NCBI GenBank assembly: GCA_025465465.1
Contig: JAODND010000093.1
Coordinates: 1 to 48,059 of the forward strand
Direction of reading: 5' to 3'
DNA length: 48,059 nucleotides
Source of the DNA: Frankiales bacterium
Lineage (GTDB): Bacteria; Actinomycetota; Actinomycetes; Mycobacteriales; SCTD01
Position numbers and translations under genes: made by a program. This document shows positions 1-8,080 of the stretch, in pieces (position 1 is the first letter of the stretch; every line of letters begins with the position of its first letter). The notes under the pieces were generated by a model. It ran no database searches. It saw only the letters and a list, made by a program, of their open reading frames with translations, and was not told the DNA's origin.

Positions 1-523
1 CAGGAGCCTTCGCGGCGGGGGCGGCCTTCTTCGCCGGCGCGGCCTTCTTGGCGGGGGCGGCCTTCTTCGCCGGCGCAGCCTTCTTGGCAGGAGCCTTCGC
101 GGCGGGGGCGGCCTTCTTCGCCGGCGCGGCCTTCTTGGCGGGGGCGGCCTTCTTCGCCGGCGCAGCCTTCTTCGCCGGCGCAGCCTTCTTCGCCGGCGCG
201 GCCTTCTTGGCGGGCGCGGCCTTCTTCGCCGGCGCAGCCTTCTTGGCAGGAGCCTTCGCGGCGGGGGCCGCCTTCTTGGTCACTGTCGTCGCCTTCTTCA
301 CAGGTGCCGCGGTGGGCGCCTTCCGGGCTGGCTGAGCGGTCGGCTTGGCGGGGGGCTTGGCGGTCGGGCGGGCGCGCGGGACGGGCTTGGGTGCGGGTGC
401 GGCCCTTGCGGGTATCGGCAGGGGGGCCGCGACGGCCTTCGGTGGAGCGGACGAGGGCGCGGCGGCACCGGTCGTCTTCTCCTTGCGTGAGAAGACGTTC
501 CGCAAGCGCTTGCCGGTGGCCAT
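1..523 (-). CDS. Lys/Ala/Pro-repeat basic protein (3' end outside window)
   Basis: The minus-strand frame opens with ATG at 523 and stays open to the window edge, so at least 174 residues are present and the C-terminus is missing. The N-terminus (MATGKRLRNVFSRKEK) is basic. It is followed by a Pro/Ala/Lys-rich linker of about 50 residues, then from about residue 75 by many repeats of the type AAPAKKA. Such tails resemble the DNA-binding C-terminal extensions of actinobacterial HU (HupB/HupS) and histone H1-like proteins, but no folded HU domain is visible here. A good Shine-Dalgarno (AGGGAG) lies just upstream of the ATG. The gene is divergent from ileS. A nucleoid-associated role is an inference from composition only. 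The plus-strand frames rich in Ala/Phe over this region are antisense shadows. Confidence 0.7.
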   Translation of the reverse strand, partial: MATGKRLRNVFSRKEKTTGAAAPSSAPPKAVAAPLPIPARAAPAPKPVPRARPTAKPPAKPTAQPARKAPTAAPVKKATTVTKKAAPAAKAPAKKAAPAKKAAPAKKAAPAKKAAPAKKAAPAKKAAPAKKAAPAKKAAPAAKAPAKKAAPAKKAAPAKKAAPAKKAAPAAKAP

Positions 524-668
524 GACGACTCCCTGCGATGGGCCCAGACATGATCGGACGGGCCGGGATGCTACGTGTCTGCCGAGGCGCCCACAAAGAG
601 CCACGCCGCATGATCCCGACCGCGAACTGGACAGACTACCTAGTGCTGTCCAACCGAGCCCGACCGGT

Positions 669-685
669 GCGTCCTCGGAGGACGC
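669..685. repeat. Perfect 7+3+7 inverted repeat upstream of the ileS leader promoter
   Basis: The arms GCGTCCT and AGGACGC are separated by CGG. The palindrome ends 16 bases before the proposed -10 hexamer at 702-707, so it covers the -35 region. It may be an operator or a chance palindrome in GC-rich DNA. Confidence 0.35.
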
Positions 686-701
686 GCGAGGGCGGGCCCA
701 C

Positions 702-707
702 TAGGCT
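702..707 (+). promoter_or_regulatory. Putative -10 hexamer for the ileS leader transcript
   Basis: TAGGCT matches the actinobacterial TANNNT -10 pattern and is the same hexamer found before several other genes here. Transcription would start near 714, giving a leader of about 210 nt that contains the whole T-box. No clear -35 is seen. The rest of 524-701 holds only this promoter region, the palindrome at 669-685 and the divergent promoter of the 1-523 gene, with no supportable coding sequence. Confidence 0.45.
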
Positions 708-713
708 GGTGGG

Positions 714-922
714 AGTCGCAGTGACGGGGACGAGTAGCTCCGGACGCAGCCACGAGCGACCTGGGGACGGTGTGAGCCCAGGGGTGTGCACGGGGTGAAG
801 ATCACCCCTTGAGCGACGCTGCACGGCAAGAGCGGCGGGGCACGCCCCGCAAGGAGGGTGGTACCGCGGGACCGCGAGGTCTCGTCCCTCCGTCGGAGCA
901 CTGACGACGGAGGCCGTGCCGC
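714..922 (+). ncRNA. T-box riboswitch, isoleucine, translational type
   Basis: The T-box core AAGGAGGGTGGTACCGCG is at 851-868, with the GGTGG that binds the uncharged tRNA 3' end. Upstream, a stem GTGCA (786-790)/TGCAC (820-824) encloses a hairpin GGGGT (792-796)/ACCCC (804-808) whose loop GAAGATC ends in ATC (801-803). This fits an isoleucine specifier in the short Stem I typical of actinobacterial ileS T-boxes. Downstream, CCTCCGTC (888-895) can pair with GACGGAGG (906-913), which contains the ileS Shine-Dalgarno. This sequestrator has no following U-tract, so control is inferred to act on translation initiation: uncharged tRNA-Ile stabilises the antisequestrator and exposes the ribosome site. 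Element boundaries are approximate. Confidence 0.93.
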
Positions 923-3900
923 ATGACTCGGATGAACAAGCTGCCATCCCAGGTCGACCTGCCCGCGCTCGAGCACGAGGTGCTCGCCCGCTGGGAGCGG
1001 GACCGGATCTTCGAGCGTTCCCTGGAGCAGACCAAGGACGGCGAGCCCTGGGTGTTCTACGAGGGTCCGCCGACCGCCAACGGCAAGCCGGGCACCCACC
1101 ACGTCGAGGCGCGGGTGTTCAAGGACCTCTTCCCGCGGTTCCAGACGATGCAGGGCCGGCATGTCCCACGGAAGGCCGGCTGGGACTGCCACGGCCTTCC
1201 CGTCGAGCTCGCCGTCGAGAAGGAGCTGGGCTTCTCCGGCAAGCAGGACATCGAGGCCTACGGCGTTGCGGAGTTCAACGCGAAGTGCCGTGAGTCCGTC
1301 CAGCGGCACGTCGACGAGTTCGAGAAGCTCACGACGCGGATGGCCTACTGGGTCGACACCAAGGACGCCTACTGGACCATGCAGCCGTCCTACATCGAGT
1401 CGGTGTGGTGGTCGCTGAAGCAGATCTACGACAAGGGCCTGCTGGTGCAGGACTACCGGGTCGCGCCCTACTGCCCACGGTGCGGCACGGGACTGTCCGA
1501 CCACGAGGTGGCGCAGGGCTACCAGACCGTCGTCGACCCCTCGGTCTACGTGCGGTTTCCGATCACCTCCGGCGAGTGGGCGGGCAAGGCCAGCCTCCTC
1601 GTCTGGACCACGACCCCGTGGACGCTGGTGTCCAACACCGCCGTCGCCGTGCATCCGACGGTGACCTATGTGGTCGCGCGGACGGCCACTGAGGTGCTGG
1701 TCGTCGCTGAACCCCTGCTGCACGTGCTGGGTGACGACGTCGAGGTGCTCGCGAGCTTCCCTGGTGCGGCGCTCGAGCACACGGCCTACGAGCGCCCCTT
1801 CGACTGGGTCGACATCCCCGGTGCGCACTTCGTCGGCACGGCGGACTACGTCACGACGGACAGCGGCACCGGCCTGGTTCACCAGGCACCTGCGTTCGGG
1901 GCGGAGGACCTGCAGGTCGCCCGCAAGTACGGCCTGCCCGTCGTCAACCCGGTACGCCCCGACGGCACCTTCCGCGACGACATCCCACTGGTCGGCGGGC
2001 TGTTCTTCAAGACGGCGGACTCGGCGCTCGTGCAGGACCTCACGAACCGCGGCCTGCTCTTCAAGCACGTCCCGTACGAGCATCCGTACCCGCACTGCTG
2101 GCGCTGCGACACCGCGCTGCTCTACTACGCGCTTCCGTCCTGGTACATCCGCACGACCGCGGTGAAGGACCGCCTGCTCGAGGTCAACGAGGGCACCGGC
2201 TGGCACCCGGAGACCATCAAGAACGGCCGGTACGGCGACTGGCTCGAGAACAACGTCGACTGGGCGCTGTCGAGAAACCGGTACTGGGGCACGCCGCTGC
2301 CCGTCTGGCGCTGCCCCGAGGATCACCTCACGGTCGTCGGGTCGCTCAAGGAGCTGTCCGAGCTGTCCGGCCAGGACGTGTCCGCCCTCGACCCGCACCG
2401 GCCGTTCGTCGACGACGTGACCCTCACCTGCCGGTGCGGCGCCGAGGCCCGCCGGGTGCCGGAGGTCATCGACTGCTGGTACGACGCCGGCTCGATGCCG
2501 TTCGCCCAGGTCGGCTACCCGCACACCGGGGTCGAGCCTGCGTACCCGGCCAACTTCATCTGCGAGGCCATCGACCAGACGCGCGGCTGGTTCTACACGT
2601 TGATGGCGATCGGGACGCTCGTCTTCGACAGGGGCTCCTACGAGACCGTGCTGTGCCTCGGCCACATCCTCGACGGTGAGGGCCGCAAGATGAGCAAGCA
2701 CCTTGGCAATGTCCTGGATCCGCATGAGCTCATGGACAAGCACGGGGCCGATGCCCTGCGCTGGTACATGCTCTGCGGCGGCAGTCCTTGGGCATCGCGA
2801 CGCATCGGTGACGCGCAGCTCGAGGACGTCACCCGCAAGGTGCTGCTCACCTGGTGGAACACCGTCTCGTTCTTCACCCTCTACGCCGACGTCAACGGCT
2901 ACCAGCCCGGCGTCACGTCGGTTCCCGAACTCGCGGACCGGCCGTTGCTGGACCGCTGGGTGATGTCGGAGTTGCACGCCACCGTGCTGGACGTCACCGA
3001 GGCACTGGAGGGCTTCGACTCGCTGCGGGCCGGCAAGCGCCTGGAGAAGCTGATCGACGACCTCTCGAACTGGTACGTCCGGGTCTCCCGCCGTCGGTTC
3101 TGGGACGGCGACCCGTCCGCGCTCGGGACACTGCACGAGGTCCTCGAAGTGCTGACGAGACTGATGGCTCCCTTCACACCCTTCCTCGCCGAGGTGATGC
3201 ACGACGCGCTCGTCGTCAGCGTCTGGGACGACCTGCCTGACTCGGTGCACCTGCGCGACTGGCCGCGGGTCGACGGCGCGGTTGTCGATGCCCACCTCGC
3301 CGATCAGGTCGCGCTGGTACGCCGGTTGGTCGACCTGGGTCGGACGGCGCGGGCCGAATCGAGGACGAAGACCCGTCAGCCGCTGTCGCGTGCGCTCGTG
3401 TCCGCACAGCGCTGGGAGTCGCTGCCGGCCGAGCTGCAGGACCTGGTGGCGCTCGAGCTCAACGTGGTCAACCTCGAGCGGCTGTCAGGTGACCTCGTCG
3501 ACGTGACGGCGAAGGCCAACTTCCGCGAGCTGGGCAGGCGCTTCGGCAAGGAGGTGCAGGGCGTGGCCAAGGCCATCGCCCAGGCCGATGCGGCGGCCAT
3601 CGCCGCCGCACTGCGCGATGGCTCGGCGACCGTGACCGTGGACGGGAACGAGGTCACGCTGGCACCCGACGACGTTTTCGTCACCGAGACGCCGCGCGAG
3701 GGCTGGGCGGTAGCGACCTTCGGCGGCGAGACGATCGCGCTGGACCTCACCCTGACCCCGGAACTGCGCAGGGCCGGCCTGGTCCGTGACGTCGTACGGC
3801 TCGTGCAGGACGCCCGCAAGAACAGCGGCCTCGAGGTGAGCGACCGCATCGAGCTGTGGTGGGCAGCCGAGGGCGAGCTTGCCGAGGCACTCCACGAGGG

Positions 3901-4027
3901 CTCGCTGAAGCTCGCCGAGGAGGTGCTCGCCGTGAGCATCAAGGAGGGCCGGCCCACGGCCGACGTCGCCCATCACGACGACCCCGAGCTAGGCCTCCGT
4001 TTCTGGCTCCGCCTCGCGGGCACCTAG
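923..4027 (+). CDS. ileS: Isoleucyl-tRNA synthetase
   Basis: Class I aminoacyl-tRNA synthetase that charges tRNA-Ile in the cytoplasm. At 1034 residues it has the length of the long actinobacterial IleS. The ATP-binding HIGH-like motif lies in GPPTANGKPGTHH (about residues 49-61) and the KMSK motif is GRKMSKHLGN (about residues 588-597). CPRC and CWRC cysteine pairs suggest zinc knuckles. The editing (CP1) region lies between the two signature motifs and the anticodon-binding domain follows KMSK. The ATG at 923 is chosen because GGAGG ends at 913, nine bases upstream, and lies inside the T-box sequestrator. The long minus-strand frame covering this gene is a codon-bias shadow. Confidence 0.98.
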   Translation: MTRMNKLPSQVDLPALEHEVLARWERDRIFERSLEQTKDGEPWVFYEGPPTANGKPGTHHVEARVFKDLFPRFQTMQGRHVPRKAGWDCHGLPVELAVEKELGFSGKQDIEAYGVAEFNAKCRESVQRHVDEFEKLTTRMAYWVDTKDAYWTMQPSYIESVWWSLKQIYDKGLLVQDYRVAPYCPRCGTGLSDHEVAQGYQTVVDPSVYVRFPITSGEWAGKASLLVWTTTPWTLVSNTAVAVHPTVTYVVARTATEVLVVAEPLLHVLGDDVEVLASFPGAALEHTAYERPFDWVDIPGAHFVGTADYVTTDSGTGLVHQAPAFGAEDLQVARKYGLPVVNPVRPDGTFRDDIPLVGGLFFKTADSALVQDLTNRGLLFKHVPYEHPYPHCWRCDTALLYYALPSWYIRTTAVKDRLLEVNEGTGWHPETIKNGRYGDWLENNVDWALSRNRYWGTPLPVWRCPEDHLTVVGSLKELSELSGQDVSALDPHRPFVDDVTLTCRCGAEARRVPEVIDCWYDAGSMPFAQVGYPHTGVEPAYPANFICEAIDQTRGWFYTLMAIGTLVFDRGSYETVLCLGHILDGEGRKMSKHLGNVLDPHELMDKHGADALRWYMLCGGSPWASRRIGDAQLEDVTRKVLLTWWNTVSFFTLYADVNGYQPGVTSVPELADRPLLDRWVMSELHATVLDVTEALEGFDSLRAGKRLEKLIDDLSNWYVRVSRRRFWDGDPSALGTLHEVLEVLTRLMAPFTPFLAEVMHDALVVSVWDDLPDSVHLRDWPRVDGAVVDAHLADQVALVRRLVDLGRTARAESRTKTRQPLSRALVSAQRWESLPAELQDLVALELNVVNLERLSGDLVDVTAKANFRELGRRFGKEVQGVAKAIAQADAAAIAAALRDGSATVTVDGNEVTLAPDDVFVTETPREGWAVATFGGETIALDLTLTPELRRAGLVRDVVRLVQDARKNSGLEVSDRIELWWAAEGELAEALHEGSLKLAEEVLAVSIKEGRPTADVAHHDDPELGLRFWLRLAGT

Positions 4028-4109
4028 ACATCCCACCTGGCAGAACCACCCGAACGGCGCAGTCAGTTCGGGCCACCTGCCTGCCGATGCTCCTCCTGAC
4101 ACCCAGCAC

Positions 4110-4125
4110 TGCTCCATCCGGAGCA
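4110..4125 (+). other. Small hairpin between ileS and the next gene
   Basis: TGCTCC and GGAGCA form a 6-bp stem around ATCC, just upstream of the Shine-Dalgarno of the 4147 gene. There is no U-run, so it is a weak candidate for an mRNA processing or attenuation element. Confidence 0.2.
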
Positions 4126-4146
4126 CAAAGGCAGCAGGAGGCCCCG

Positions 4147-4635
4147 GTGACTGTGCACACCGTCGAGCTGGAGCAGGCCAGACCGGTCCACAAGTCGTTC
4201 CGGCTCACCAAGCCGGGGTCGGCTGTCGCGCTGCAGTCACAGGTCCGCCCCGCGCTCGTACTCCCCGAGCGCGAAGGCCGCGCGTTGCTGTCCGCCGCTC
4301 AGGCTCAGGACGTGTCGACGGGTGGCCTCTACAGCGCAGGTCCGGCCGGCGTGCAGATCTGGAGCACTCCGTGGGACGGCGCGAGCGGCAGCCGCGGCGA
4401 GTCGCTGCACTACGGCTCCATCGACTGGAGCTATGACACCCCGGTGCGGCACTACATCACGATCTACCGGGTCTTCCTCACCGCCGAGGGCGTCCGGGCC
4501 GGTGAGACCACGCACACCCTGCTGTCTCGCGTTCTGGGCCTGTGCGGCCTCGACGCCAACGGCGAGATCCTCTCGCTCCCCGTCCCGCCGCCGCGGGACC
4601 CCTTCCGGAGCACCGCGCTGCGCGGCCGTCTCTAG
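4147..4635 (+). CDS. Conserved-looking hypothetical protein
   Basis: A 162-residue protein read from GTG at 4147, with AGGAGG at 4136-4141 as an excellent ribosome site. I do not recognise the family. There is no signal peptide or membrane segment. The first about 50 residues are polar. The centre is aromatic and Gly-rich (GGLYSAGPAGVQIWSTPWD, then LHYGSIDWSYDTP), followed by an alternating hydrophobic stretch that could be beta strands (RHYITIYRVFLT) and a short helix-like segment (TLLSRVLGLCGL). It lies 119 bases downstream of ileS on the same strand and may be partly co-transcribed. It ends at a strong double hairpin shared with the convergent 4740-5528 gene. Confidence 0.8.
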   Translation: MTVHTVELEQARPVHKSFRLTKPGSAVALQSQVRPALVLPEREGRALLSAAQAQDVSTGGLYSAGPAGVQIWSTPWDGASGSRGESLHYGSIDWSYDTPVRHYITIYRVFLTAEGVRAGETTHTLLSRVLGLCGLDANGEILSLPVPPPRDPFRSTALRGRL

Positions 4636-4646
4636 AAGCCACAGAC

Positions 4647-4718
4647 CCGCGAGCAGGGCTGGCTCGCGGAACGGCGGGTGCCCGGGGCCGCCCCCCTGTG
4701 CTCCGGGCACCCTCCGCC
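4647..4718. terminator. Two tandem hairpins between convergent genes (bidirectional terminator)
   Basis: The first hairpin is CCGCGAGC (4647-4654)/GCTCGCGG (4662-4669), an 8-bp perfect stem with a 7-base loop. The second is GGCGGGTGCCCGG (4673-4685) against CCGGGCACCCTCCGCC (4703-4718), with a nearly perfect long stem. Neither has a clear U-tract, which is common in high-GC actinobacteria. The position between two gene ends supports a terminator acting in both directions. Confidence 0.7.
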
Positions 4719-4739
4719 GTCATGCTCGACACACAGGTG

Positions 4740-5528
4740 CTACGCGCGCTTCGCCGGCGCCTTCTTGGCGGGGGCCTTCTTCGCCGGGGCCTTCTTGGCA
4801 GGCGCCGCCTTCTTGGCCGGAGCGGCCTTCTTCACAGCAGCGGCGGCCTTCTTGGCCGGAGCCGCCTTCCTTACGGGAGCTGCCGCCTTCTTGGCGGGAG
4901 CTGCAGCCTTCTTGGCGGGAGCCGCCTTCTTCGCCGGAGCCGCCTTCTTCACGGGAGCTGCAGCCTTCCTCGCCGGCGCGGCCTTCTTGGCCGGAGCCGC
5001 CTTGGCCGCAGCGGCCTTGGCCGGCTCAGCGGTGGGCGCGGCGGTGGACTCGGCGGTGGGCTCGGCAGGCGGCTCGACGACAGGGACGTCCGCTGCGACG
5101 AGGGCCGCGTCCGGCTTGCAGACGCCGCAGGCGGTGAAGCCGTTGGCGCGCGCCTCGGTCACGTCCACGGAGTCGGCGTCCTTGCCGGTCAGGTAGCGGC
5201 AGCCGGCCACGTGGTAGCGCGGACGACCCGCGACGACCAGCACCTGACCGCCTGTCGGGACAGCCGCGCCGACGACCGTGACGGGCGCGAGGTCGGCCGG
5301 CAGGGTCGTGACCGTGGCCTCCTGCACCGCAGCGGAGACCGGCGCGGAGACCGGCGTCTCGGCGCCCGGCACCTCCTTGCGGCGCTGCAGGATGCCGATC
5401 ACGAGGAACACGAACGACAGCAGGCTGACGCCGATCGACGCGTAGACGAGCGGCAGGCCCACACCGGCGAGCCCGATGATGAGCAGGATGAGGGCGACGA
5501 CGACGAGCGCACCGCTGATGACGATCAC
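4740..5528 (-). CDS. Membrane protein with Ada-like zinc motif and Lys/Ala-repeat tail
   Basis: 262 residues starting at GTG 5528, with GGAGG about nine bases upstream. Two hydrophobic segments (about residues 1-24 and 27-47) form a hairpin anchor and are followed by a short basic stretch (QRRKE). Near residues 104-140 there is a compact motif YHVAGCRYL ... GFTACGVCKP. Its His-Cys ... Cys-x-x-Cys spacing is like the Ada/ComEC-associated zinc-binding module. From about residue 165 to the end it is a basic low-complexity tail of AAPAKKA, AAPVKKA and APAKKA repeats. The topology suggests that the zinc motif and the basic tail lie on the same side of the membrane. The function is unknown; DNA or polyanion binding by the tail is an inference. 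The tail repeats are similar to those of the 1-523 gene. Confidence 0.8.
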   Translation of the reverse strand: MIVISGALVVVALILLIIGLAGVGLPLVYASIGVSLLSFVFLVIGILQRRKEVPGAETPVSAPVSAAVQEATVTTLPADLAPVTVVGAAVPTGGQVLVVAGRPRYHVAGCRYLTGKDADSVDVTEARANGFTACGVCKPDAALVAADVPVVEPPAEPTAESTAAPTAEPAKAAAAKAAPAKKAAPARKAAAPVKKAAPAKKAAPAKKAAAPAKKAAAPVRKAAPAKKAAAAVKKAAPAKKAAPAKKAPAKKAPAKKAPAKRA

Positions 5529-5617
5529 AGGGAGAGTCCTCCGGAAGGGGCAATGAGCCTGGGCATCCTACTGATGCCCCGTCTCGGTCGGTCTCGGGCA
5601 GGGGTGTAGCGGCACGA

Positions 5618-6484
5618 TCAGGGCTCTGCCGGCGGTTCGGGACCGTCGTCGACCTGCTCCACCGTCACCGGCGGAGGCACCACAGTGAAGGGACCCATCG
5701 GTTCCGGGTCGGTGCTGAGCGGCGGTACCGCGCGCAGCGTGGGGGGCAGCGCCTCCCGGGGCGGACCTCCCGGAGCCGGCGGCTCGGTGGGCTCGGTGGT
5801 CTCGGGGCCCTCGTGCAGCTCGGCCCACTCGGCCGGAAGCTGGACCTGCGGGAGCTCCAGAGCCGGCCCGGGCGACGCGACCGGGGGCGCGGCCGGCAGC
5901 GGCGGCGGCGGCGGTGGGGGTGGCGGGGTGATGGCGGCGGTGCGGGCCGCGGCGGGTACACCGGTTCCCGGACCGTCGTCCGGCGCCGTCCGCCCCTGCA
6001 GCTCCTTGAGCTGGCCCTCGAGGTAGGCCTTGAGGCGCAGCCGGTACTCGCGCTCGAAGGCGCGCAGGTCCTCGATGCGCGTCTCCAGCTCGCCGCGACG
6101 GGCTTCCAGCTCAGCCATCGCGTTCGCCGTCCGGGCGTTGATGTCCGCGTCGATCTGGGACTGCCGGCCCTTGGCCTCGGCGAGCAGCGCGTCGGCCTCC
6201 GCCCGCGCCTCGGCGATGGCCTGGTCGGCGGTGCGCTGTGCCATGAGCAGGGTGCGAAGCGCGGCCTCCTGCGGCTCCCCTGGAGCGATGGGGGCGCTGG
6301 TCGGCGGCTCGGTCTCCGTGGGCGGCGGCGGGGCCGGCTGCTGCTGCAGGGCCGCGTTCTCGGTGAGGAGCCGGACCAGCTCCTGCTCGACGACGTCGAG
6401 GAACTCGTCGACCTCAGCCTGGTTGTAGCCGCGCAGCTCTCTGCCGAACTGCTTGTTGACGACGTCTTGTGGAGTCAGAGGCAT
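5618..6484 (-). CDS. divIVA: DivIVA/Wag31-type polar growth protein
   Basis: Cytoplasmic coiled-coil scaffold that marks cell poles and septa and recruits the wall-synthesis machinery in actinobacteria. The N-terminus MPLTPQDVVNKQFGREL followed by GYNQAEVDEFLD is the conserved DivIVA membrane-binding domain. A Pro-rich linker (about residues 48-70) leads to a long Ala/Glu/Arg coiled coil (about residues 75-165). The last third is very Pro-rich, with a run of about eight prolines, and looks disordered. At 288 residues it has the usual actinobacterial length. It is the last recognisable division gene downstream of ftsZ, sepF and yggT, which is the usual order. Confidence 0.95.
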   Translation of the reverse strand: MPLTPQDVVNKQFGRELRGYNQAEVDEFLDVVEQELVRLLTENAALQQQPAPPPPTETEPPTSAPIAPGEPQEAALRTLLMAQRTADQAIAEARAEADALLAEAKGRQSQIDADINARTANAMAELEARRGELETRIEDLRAFEREYRLRLKAYLEGQLKELQGRTAPDDGPGTGVPAAARTAAITPPPPPPPPPLPAAPPVASPGPALELPQVQLPAEWAELHEGPETTEPTEPPAPGGPPREALPPTLRAVPPLSTDPEPMGPFTVVPPPVTVEQVDDGPEPPAEP

Positions 6485-6515
6485 CGGGTCGCACCGTCCT
6501 GCTGGTGGGAGTGGT

Positions 6516-6794
6516 TCACGTTGGCACGACGCGCATGAGCACGATCGTCACGAAGAAGACCACCATGAAGGCCAGGTCCAGGGAGACGTTGCCGACGCGC
6601 AACGGCGGGAGCACACGGCGGACGGCCTTGATGGGGGGGTCGGTGGCGGTGTAGGTCAGCTCCAGGGCGATCGCGAACGGCCCCTGCGGCCGGAAGCCGC
6701 GGGCGAGCATGAACACGTAGTCCATGACGAGCCGGAAGATCAGCAGCACGAGGAACAACAGGAGTGCGAAGTGCACGACCTGACCGACGATCAC
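6516..6794 (-). CDS. YggT family membrane protein
   Basis: 92 residues from GTG 6794. Hydrophobic segments at about residues 5-28 and 70-90 flank a loop containing DPPIKAVRRVLPP, the hallmark stretch of YggT/YlmG proteins. The family is linked to membrane organisation, osmotic tolerance and division-site function, but its biochemical role is not settled. The gene sits between sepF and divIVA, its standard place in actinobacterial and firmicute division clusters. Confidence 0.93.
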   Translation of the reverse strand: MIVGQVVHFALLLFLVLLIFRLVMDYVFMLARGFRPQGPFAIALELTYTATDPPIKAVRRVLPPLRVGNVSLDLAFMVVFFVTIVLMRVVPT

Positions 6795-6828
6795 GGGTAG
6801 CAGTCTTCCAGCAGGGGGCGGATGCGCG

Positions 6829-7350
6829 TCAGGACTGGTTGAAGAACCCGGCCTCGGCGATGCGCGCCTTGTCCTCGGCCGTGACCTCGACGTGCTCGGG
6901 CGACAGCAGGAAGACCTTGTTGGTCACCCGCTCGATCCGGCCATGCAGGCCGAAGATGAGCCCGGCCGCGAAGTCGACGAGCCGCTTGGCGTCGGCGTCA
7001 TCCATCTCCGACAGGTTCATGATGACCGGGGTCCCGGCACGGAAGTGCTCGCCGATGGCCCGCGCGTCGTTGTAGCTGTGCGGGTGCAGCGTCGTGATGC
7101 GGTAGCCCTCCTCGTGCGCCGCAGGCACGGCCTGCGGGCGCGGGATGCTGTCGAGGGCCGTCGCTCCACGGGTGTCGAAGGACCGGCGGGAGCCGGCCGG
7201 AGCCGACGTGGCGGCCGTCGTCGGCGGGTAGCGACGGACGGCGGGCTCCTCGTAGGCGCCTTCGTCCTCGTCGTAGTGGTCGTAGTGGTCGTTCTCGTCG
7301 TCCTCGACCAGGCCGAGGTACAGCCCCAGCTTGCGCATGGTGCCCGGCAT
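6829..7350 (-). CDS. sepF: Cell division protein SepF
   Basis: A 173-residue FtsZ-binding membrane anchor for the Z ring. The N-terminus [14 protein letters not shown] can form the amphipathic membrane-targeting helix. It is followed by a very acidic His/Tyr-containing linker (residues 16-35, [10 protein letters not shown]) and a variable region. The SepF core is from about residue 85 to the end ([19 protein letters not shown] ... [25 protein letters not shown]). The ATG at 7350 is preferred because GAGGAG lies seven bases upstream; the frame itself extends further upstream without a ribosome site. Actinobacteria usually lack FtsA, so SepF is the main Z-ring tether. Confidence 0.96.
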   Translation of the reverse strand: MPGTMRKLGLYLGLVEDDENDHYDHYDEDEGAYEEPAVRRYPPTTAATSAPAGSRRSFDTRGATALDSIPRPQAVPAAHEEGYRITTLHPHSYNDARAIGEHFRAGTPVIMNLSEMDDADAKRLVDFAAGLIFGLHGRIERVTNKVFLLSPEHVEVTAEDKARIAEAGFFNQS

Positions 7351-7390
7351 GTCGTGCTCCTCGTGACTGATGGGGAACGGTGCTCGGATG

Positions 7391-8080
7391 CTACCGGAGG
7401 GGGGCCGATCGGGCGCCCAGCAACGCCGTCCCGACACGCAGGTGTGTGGCACCGGCCGCCACCGCCTGTTCGAGGTCACCCGTCATGCCCGCGCTGACGG
7501 CCTTCGCCGCGGGGTGCAGAACCCGGAGCCGGCCGGCGACCTCGGCCAGCAGCGCGAAGGCGGCGGCCGGGTCTGCCCCGAGCGGCGCGACGGCCATCAC
7601 CCCTGCCAGCCGGAGGCCAGCGGTCCCCACCACCTGGTCCGCCAGACCGGGTACGGCGGCAGGGTCCGCGCCTCCCCGGGCGGGATCGCCGTCGAGGCTG
7701 ACCTGCAGCAGCACGTCGACCACGCGGCCGGCCCGGACGGCGCCGTCACCGAGCACCGAGACGACCGAGGGCCGGTCGACGCTGTGCACCACGTCGGCGT
7801 AGGAGGCGACGCTGCGGGCCTTGTTGGTCTGCACGGCACCGACGAAGTGCCACCGGACGCCGTCGAGTGACGCGGCCTTCTCGGCGGCCTCCTGGTCGCG
7901 GTTCTCACCGAGGTCGGTGAGGCCGAGGTCGCGCAGCAGGCGGCAGTCGCTGACGGGCCACGTCTTCGTCACGGCTACCAGCGTCAGCTCGTCGCGGACA
8001 CGCCCCGCCTGCGCACAGGCCAAGGCGATCCGCTCCTCGAGGTCGGCGAGGTTCGCCGCCAGCTCCTCACGGCGCGTCAT
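7391..8080 (-). CDS. YggS family pyridoxal-phosphate homeostasis protein
   Basis: A 229-residue PLP-binding alanine-racemase-like barrel protein (YggS/PLPBP). The PLP lysine is in LVAVTKT (about residue 37), and [23 protein letters not shown] and HSVDRPS follow in the expected order. The C-terminal [25 protein letters not shown] is shortened here only by low similarity, not by truncation. The family buffers PLP and affects amino-acid metabolism, with no known enzymatic reaction. The ATG overlaps the pgeF stop as ATGA, indicating translational coupling. The position in the ftsZ-sepF interval is standard. Confidence 0.94.
   Translation of the reverse strand: MTRREELAANLADLEERIALACAQAGRVRDELTLVAVTKTWPVSDCRLLRDLGLTDLGENRDQEAAEKAASLDGVRWHFVGAVQTNKARSVASYADVVHSVDRPSVVSVLGDGAVRAGRVVDVLLQVSLDGDPARGGADPAAVPGLADQVVGTAGLRLAGVMAVAPLGADPAAAFALLAEVAGRLRVLHPAAKAVSAGMTGDLEQAVAAGATHLRVGTALLGARSAPLR

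Noticed and set aside
48..335. Plus-strand frame rich in Ala/Phe/Gly
   Set aside because: It is the exact antisense of the Lys/Ala repeat region; the minus-strand frame has a proper start with ribosome site and known tail composition.
701..3295. 864-codon minus-strand open frame over ileS
   Set aside because: High-GC codon-bias shadow of a clear IleS gene; no ribosome site and composition unlike a real protein.
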